This document shows positions 61,420-64,000 of a DNA stretch of 64,000 nucleotides, one piece after another. Both the position numbers and the translations under genes were made by a program. The DNA is from Ceratothoa steindachneri (taxonomy: Eukaryota; Arthropoda; Malacostraca; Isopoda; Cymothoidae): the NCBI GenBank assembly GCA_963969495.1, contig OZ018321.1:136091315-136155314 (forward strand), given 5' to 3'. The notes under the pieces were generated by a model. The model was not told the origin of the DNA. It did not search any database and saw only the letters and a program-made list of their open reading frames with translations. The first letter of the stretch is position 1, and every line of letters begins with the position of its first letter.

Positions 61420-62110
61420 GGTTCCTCAAGGACGAGAACCAATACGGTGATTTAAGCAACACCTAGGCAGTCGTGGTCTCTCTGGCGAGAGTAAGTCGAA
61501 CTTGGTTCTTAAATCAAGTTAACTTGGAGTGTGGTGTGACCACCGAGTAACGAGCTCGATGAAGAGCTTTTCTCCTTCGTTACTTATTTCCTTATGGACG
61601 AGGACTGAACTCGGGGAGGGTCTTCTTCAAGGGCGAGGATAACGAAGGGGGGTTTCTCTGGCGAGAATAAATTACTTAACGTTCGGTTTGGTAACCCGGA
61701 ACTAGCTCGAGGATGAGCTTTTTCTTAATTCCAGTCTTCCTCAAGGGCGAGTATAACGGAGGGGGATTTCTCTGACGAAGAACAAGTTGAACTTATTTCT
61801 TCACCAAGTTAACTAAGAGTTCGGTGTGGCCACCGAGTAACGGGCTCGAGGAGGGAGCCTTTTCCTTCTTCTTTTCTTAATTCCTCAAGGACGAGGAATA
61901 CCCCTGGTGTTTAAAGTGCACCAGGATATAAGGAGTCTCTCTGGCGAGAGTAAGTTGAACTTACCAAAGTTAACTTATCGTTTGGTTTGATAACTAGGGA
62001 CTTAGCTCGATGATAAGCTTCTTCTAAGCCCCTTAAGGTAGGTAGCCCTGCCTCTCTTGCAGGGTACTTCTTGGTCTGGCGAGCCAAGTACATTACCTCT
62101 CCAGTCTCGG
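61420..62110. repeat. GC-richer array of short CTC-GG-GAG hairpins
   Basis: Irregular tandem modules containing three kinds of mini-hairpin in recurring order: CTCTGGCGAG (near 61480, 61653, 61940), CTCGAGGATGAG or CTCGATGAAGAG (near 61556, 61706, 62008), and CTCAAGGACGAG or CTCAAGGGCGAG (near 61425, 61743, 61882). Between them lie TAAGTTGAACTTA..AAGTTAACTT and GGTGTGGCCACCGAGTAACG-type strings, themselves partly palindromic. Module spacing is about 115-175 bp. No long open frame. Confidence 0.75.
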
Positions 62111-62419
62111 TAGTTTGGTTTGATCCGAAGACTTCGTCACCTAGAGACTGACGTATACTACCCCGATTTTTCTCAGAGTTCCTCATTTATACCTCATTAC
62201 CCCACTGGGGGAGTGGTAAGGGGGAAAGGGGCTTGAGGACGGCCCCAGGAGAGTTCTTTTTCCAAATAGTTTTTCACACGAAGTCAAACATCGGCTCCTC
62301 GTTAGCCTTCGAGATTGGGAGAAACACGTCTCCAATTTCTTATTTGACGTGAAACTGAATCTCACTCTCTTGGGGGAGATCTTACATTTTGACCTTTAGG
62401 GTCTTTCATGGCTCCGAGT

Positions 62420-62580
62420 TGTGCCACACTGTGGTTAAGCACTGAACCCGCCGATGCCTTCGACGGATGTCTTTGCGGTAACCGCCTTTGGACTGCACCA
62501 AGAGTGAACGAGGGGGGGAGGGGAAGTGACCATTCCCCTACAATGATGATGATGATTATGATGATGATGATAATTATGTA
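62420..62580 (+). mobile_element. Possible tRNA-derived SINE with ATG-repeat tail
   Basis: TGCCACACTGTGGTTAAGCA (about 62424-62443) resembles a pol III A box region, and CCTTCGACGGA (about 62456-62466) a poor B box. The unit ends in an (ATG)n/(TGA)n tail at 62541-62572, the tail type of RTE LINEs such as the fragment at 60.5-61.0 kb. On the minus strand the same segment is open (62362-62619), but the frame is largely the Ile run from the tail. Confidence 0.35.
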
Positions 62581-62849
62581 TGATGTCGAAAACGCCCAAA
62601 GTATCGCATGAGTAAGCAATAAAAGTCAAATAAACCTGTAAAGAAAATGAAATGAAAGTCTCGGAATGTTCGTTGTTTCCTTTTCCTTGTAAGCCTTATG
62701 GCCACTACGGAGTATATATATTTTTTCAATTACTCTTAATTTAAGCAAACGATAGAGTTGGCATTAATATTCCATTTGGCTGTAGTGTCTTCTTATTTTG
62801 TCTTTTGGTGAGATAATTTAGTTGAAGGAAAGTTCAGCTATTTTCAGAC

Positions 62850-63660
62850 CCGTGTCTTATAGAAGATATGTTGATGATTCGTATTTGCTATTTACATTAC
62901 CTGAATATCAAGTATACTAAGATCATGTTTACGGTAAAAATTGAATCCAATTTAAATATCAAACCTACGAAACAAAAGAAAATCGACTAATCAGCTCGAT
63001 TTACAGAAAACCAACCTTCACAGGACTTGAAATGAAATAGGATTCGTTTGTTCTAGTTTGATTAAAAAAATCTTAATTTCCAAGTTAATAACTTGGGCTT
63101 ACAAAATTGTATCTAATTACAAAGCTTTTTGCGACGAGTTGCATTTTCTTTTTAAATATTTTTAATTTAATTCATAATGCGATTGAAAATGCGTCTGAAA
63201 GATGTTTCAAATCATTCATTTTATATTAAACTTCCCTTTTATAGCCGCGATAGCATAACTTTAAATAAAAAAATGCAAAACTCATTGTAAAATTTAACCT
63301 ACACCTTGTCCTCACAAATTTATATGTAGTTTCACCGTATAACGTATGTTGTGATCCTTCTTTAGACTGAAAGACCGAATTCCTGACCTTCTCTATTCGT
63401 CGGTCGCTTATATTTATTCCTGTAGTGACTGTATATCATTCTGCTATGCTTGTCAACCTAAGCGCAAACTAAAACTAAGAACGATGAACATAGGGGTTTG
63501 GTTTCGGTGTTCGAATAGGTCTCCCCCTTTGTAAGGCATCCTCTTCCTTTATGCAAGATTACGTTTATGAAGCTAATCATCCGATAAAACTAGAAAACTT
63601 TAAAATATGGCTAAAACTCACCATTATAATTTAACCCTTCTCGAAACTTTATATATTCAG
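62850..63660 (+). pseudogene. Penelope-like element: RT end and endonuclease region, broken
   Basis: SYRRYVDDSYLLFTLPEYQ (about 62857-62910) carries the Penelope YVDD catalytic box. SSIYRKPTFTGLEMK (about 62992-63040) is the conserved Y-R-K-P-T-x-T-G segment. A following stretch reads ITWAYKIVSNYKAFCDELHFLFKYF (63085-63160). Further on, PLCKASSSFMQDYVYEANHPIKLENFKIW and TLLETLYIQY (about 63527-63660) match the end of the GIY-YIG endonuclease domain (S-x-I-x-x-H...F-x-I...E-x-L-Y-I). The GIY-YIG core itself is lost in 63190-63480. It is on the opposite strand from the copy at 45-46 kb and different in sequence. Many stops. Confidence 0.75.
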
Positions 63661-63699
63661 TATTGAATCCTGTTTAAATACTTGTGTACTTCTTAATCT

Positions 63700-64000
63700 T
63701 TTACACATAGATCTCTGATTCCAACCAGAAAAATTAACTTCATAGCTCTTTTTTTGTTACGGTGACCCATTTTGCAGTCTTTTCCCTATTATTGTTACAC
63801 TAGGGAAGGATTTGTTGAGTTGTGTGGGATCTCTATTTGTTATTGAATTATTCTTGGTCGCCCGTGATTCTTATTTAATGTAATTACAAAATTATTAATA
63901 TTTAACGATGATATGTTCTTTTAATTTTAGCACTGTAGATGGTAAACTAACTTACATAAAACTGTGCCAAATAAATTTTCTTGAGTGACCGAGTCTGATT
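63700..64000. other. Unassigned AT-rich end of window
   Basis: Nothing recognised. Confidence 0.5.

Noticed and set aside
62362..62619. 85-codon minus-strand frame containing an Ile run
   Set aside because: The run comes from the (ATG)n tail. The rest may be part of a dispersed repeat, but there is no domain support for a gene.

Overview
This window looks like non-genic DNA from an animal nuclear genome, most likely an arthropod and perhaps a malacostracan crustacean. The composition is strongly AT-rich. There are no operons, no compact open reading frames and no intact host gene that I can recognise. Long (AT)n tracts are scattered throughout, and a block of degenerate (CCTAA)n, the arthropod telomere-type repeat (TTAGG on the other strand), lies at 18.9-19.75 kb. 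The recognisable coding sequence is all transposable-element debris: Helitron, Ty3/Gypsy LTR, Jockey-like, CR1-like and RTE-like LINEs, two Penelope-like elements, and Tc1-, mariner- and Merlin-like DNA transposons. The species assignment is inference.

Layout. 0.1-0.9 kb: a 9-bp minisatellite. 1.07-1.92 kb: a Helitron coding fragment. 2.2-2.5 kb: a LINE reverse transcriptase scrap. 3.04-5.27 kb: three nearly identical 740-bp tandem units. 5.3-11.3 kb: one degenerate Ty3/Gypsy element with both LTRs, gag, protease, RT/RNase H and integrase, each broken. 11.5-13.5 kb: purine-rich repeats and a ~52-bp minisatellite. 17.0-18.07 kb: a Tc1-like transposon. 18.3-19.75 kb: a 43-bp minisatellite followed by telomere-like DNA. 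22.6-23.05 kb: a well-formed heat-shock-type promoter and leader with no protein behind it. 24.0-24.9 kb: mariner. 25.8-26.2 kb: CRE sites and a Merlin-like fragment. 26.3-37.6 kb: mostly unrecognised AT-rich DNA with one minisatellite.

37.7-38.5 kb: a LINE RT 3' end. 39.5-41.9 kb: a broken copy of an uncharacterised repeated protein family that may be hAT-like. 45.1-46.2 kb: a Penelope-like element. 48.1-53.1 kb: a CR1-like LINE split by a younger, 5'-truncated Jockey-like LINE. 55.1-58.4 kb: a second Jockey-like copy. 60.5-61.0 kb: an RTE-like 3' end with a TGA-repeat tail. 61.4-62.1 kb: a GC-richer array of short hairpins. 62.4-62.6 kb: a possible tRNA-derived SINE with the same kind of tail. 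62.8-63.7 kb: a second Penelope-like element reaching its GIY-YIG region.

No gene here appears able to work as it stands; every long coding region has stops or frameshifts. The value of the window is in its structure: nested insertion, LTR microsatellites that changed independently, a shared hairpin motif in two distant arrays, and the orphan heat-shock-like promoter. All identifications come from reading the sequence and from memory of the families; no search was run.
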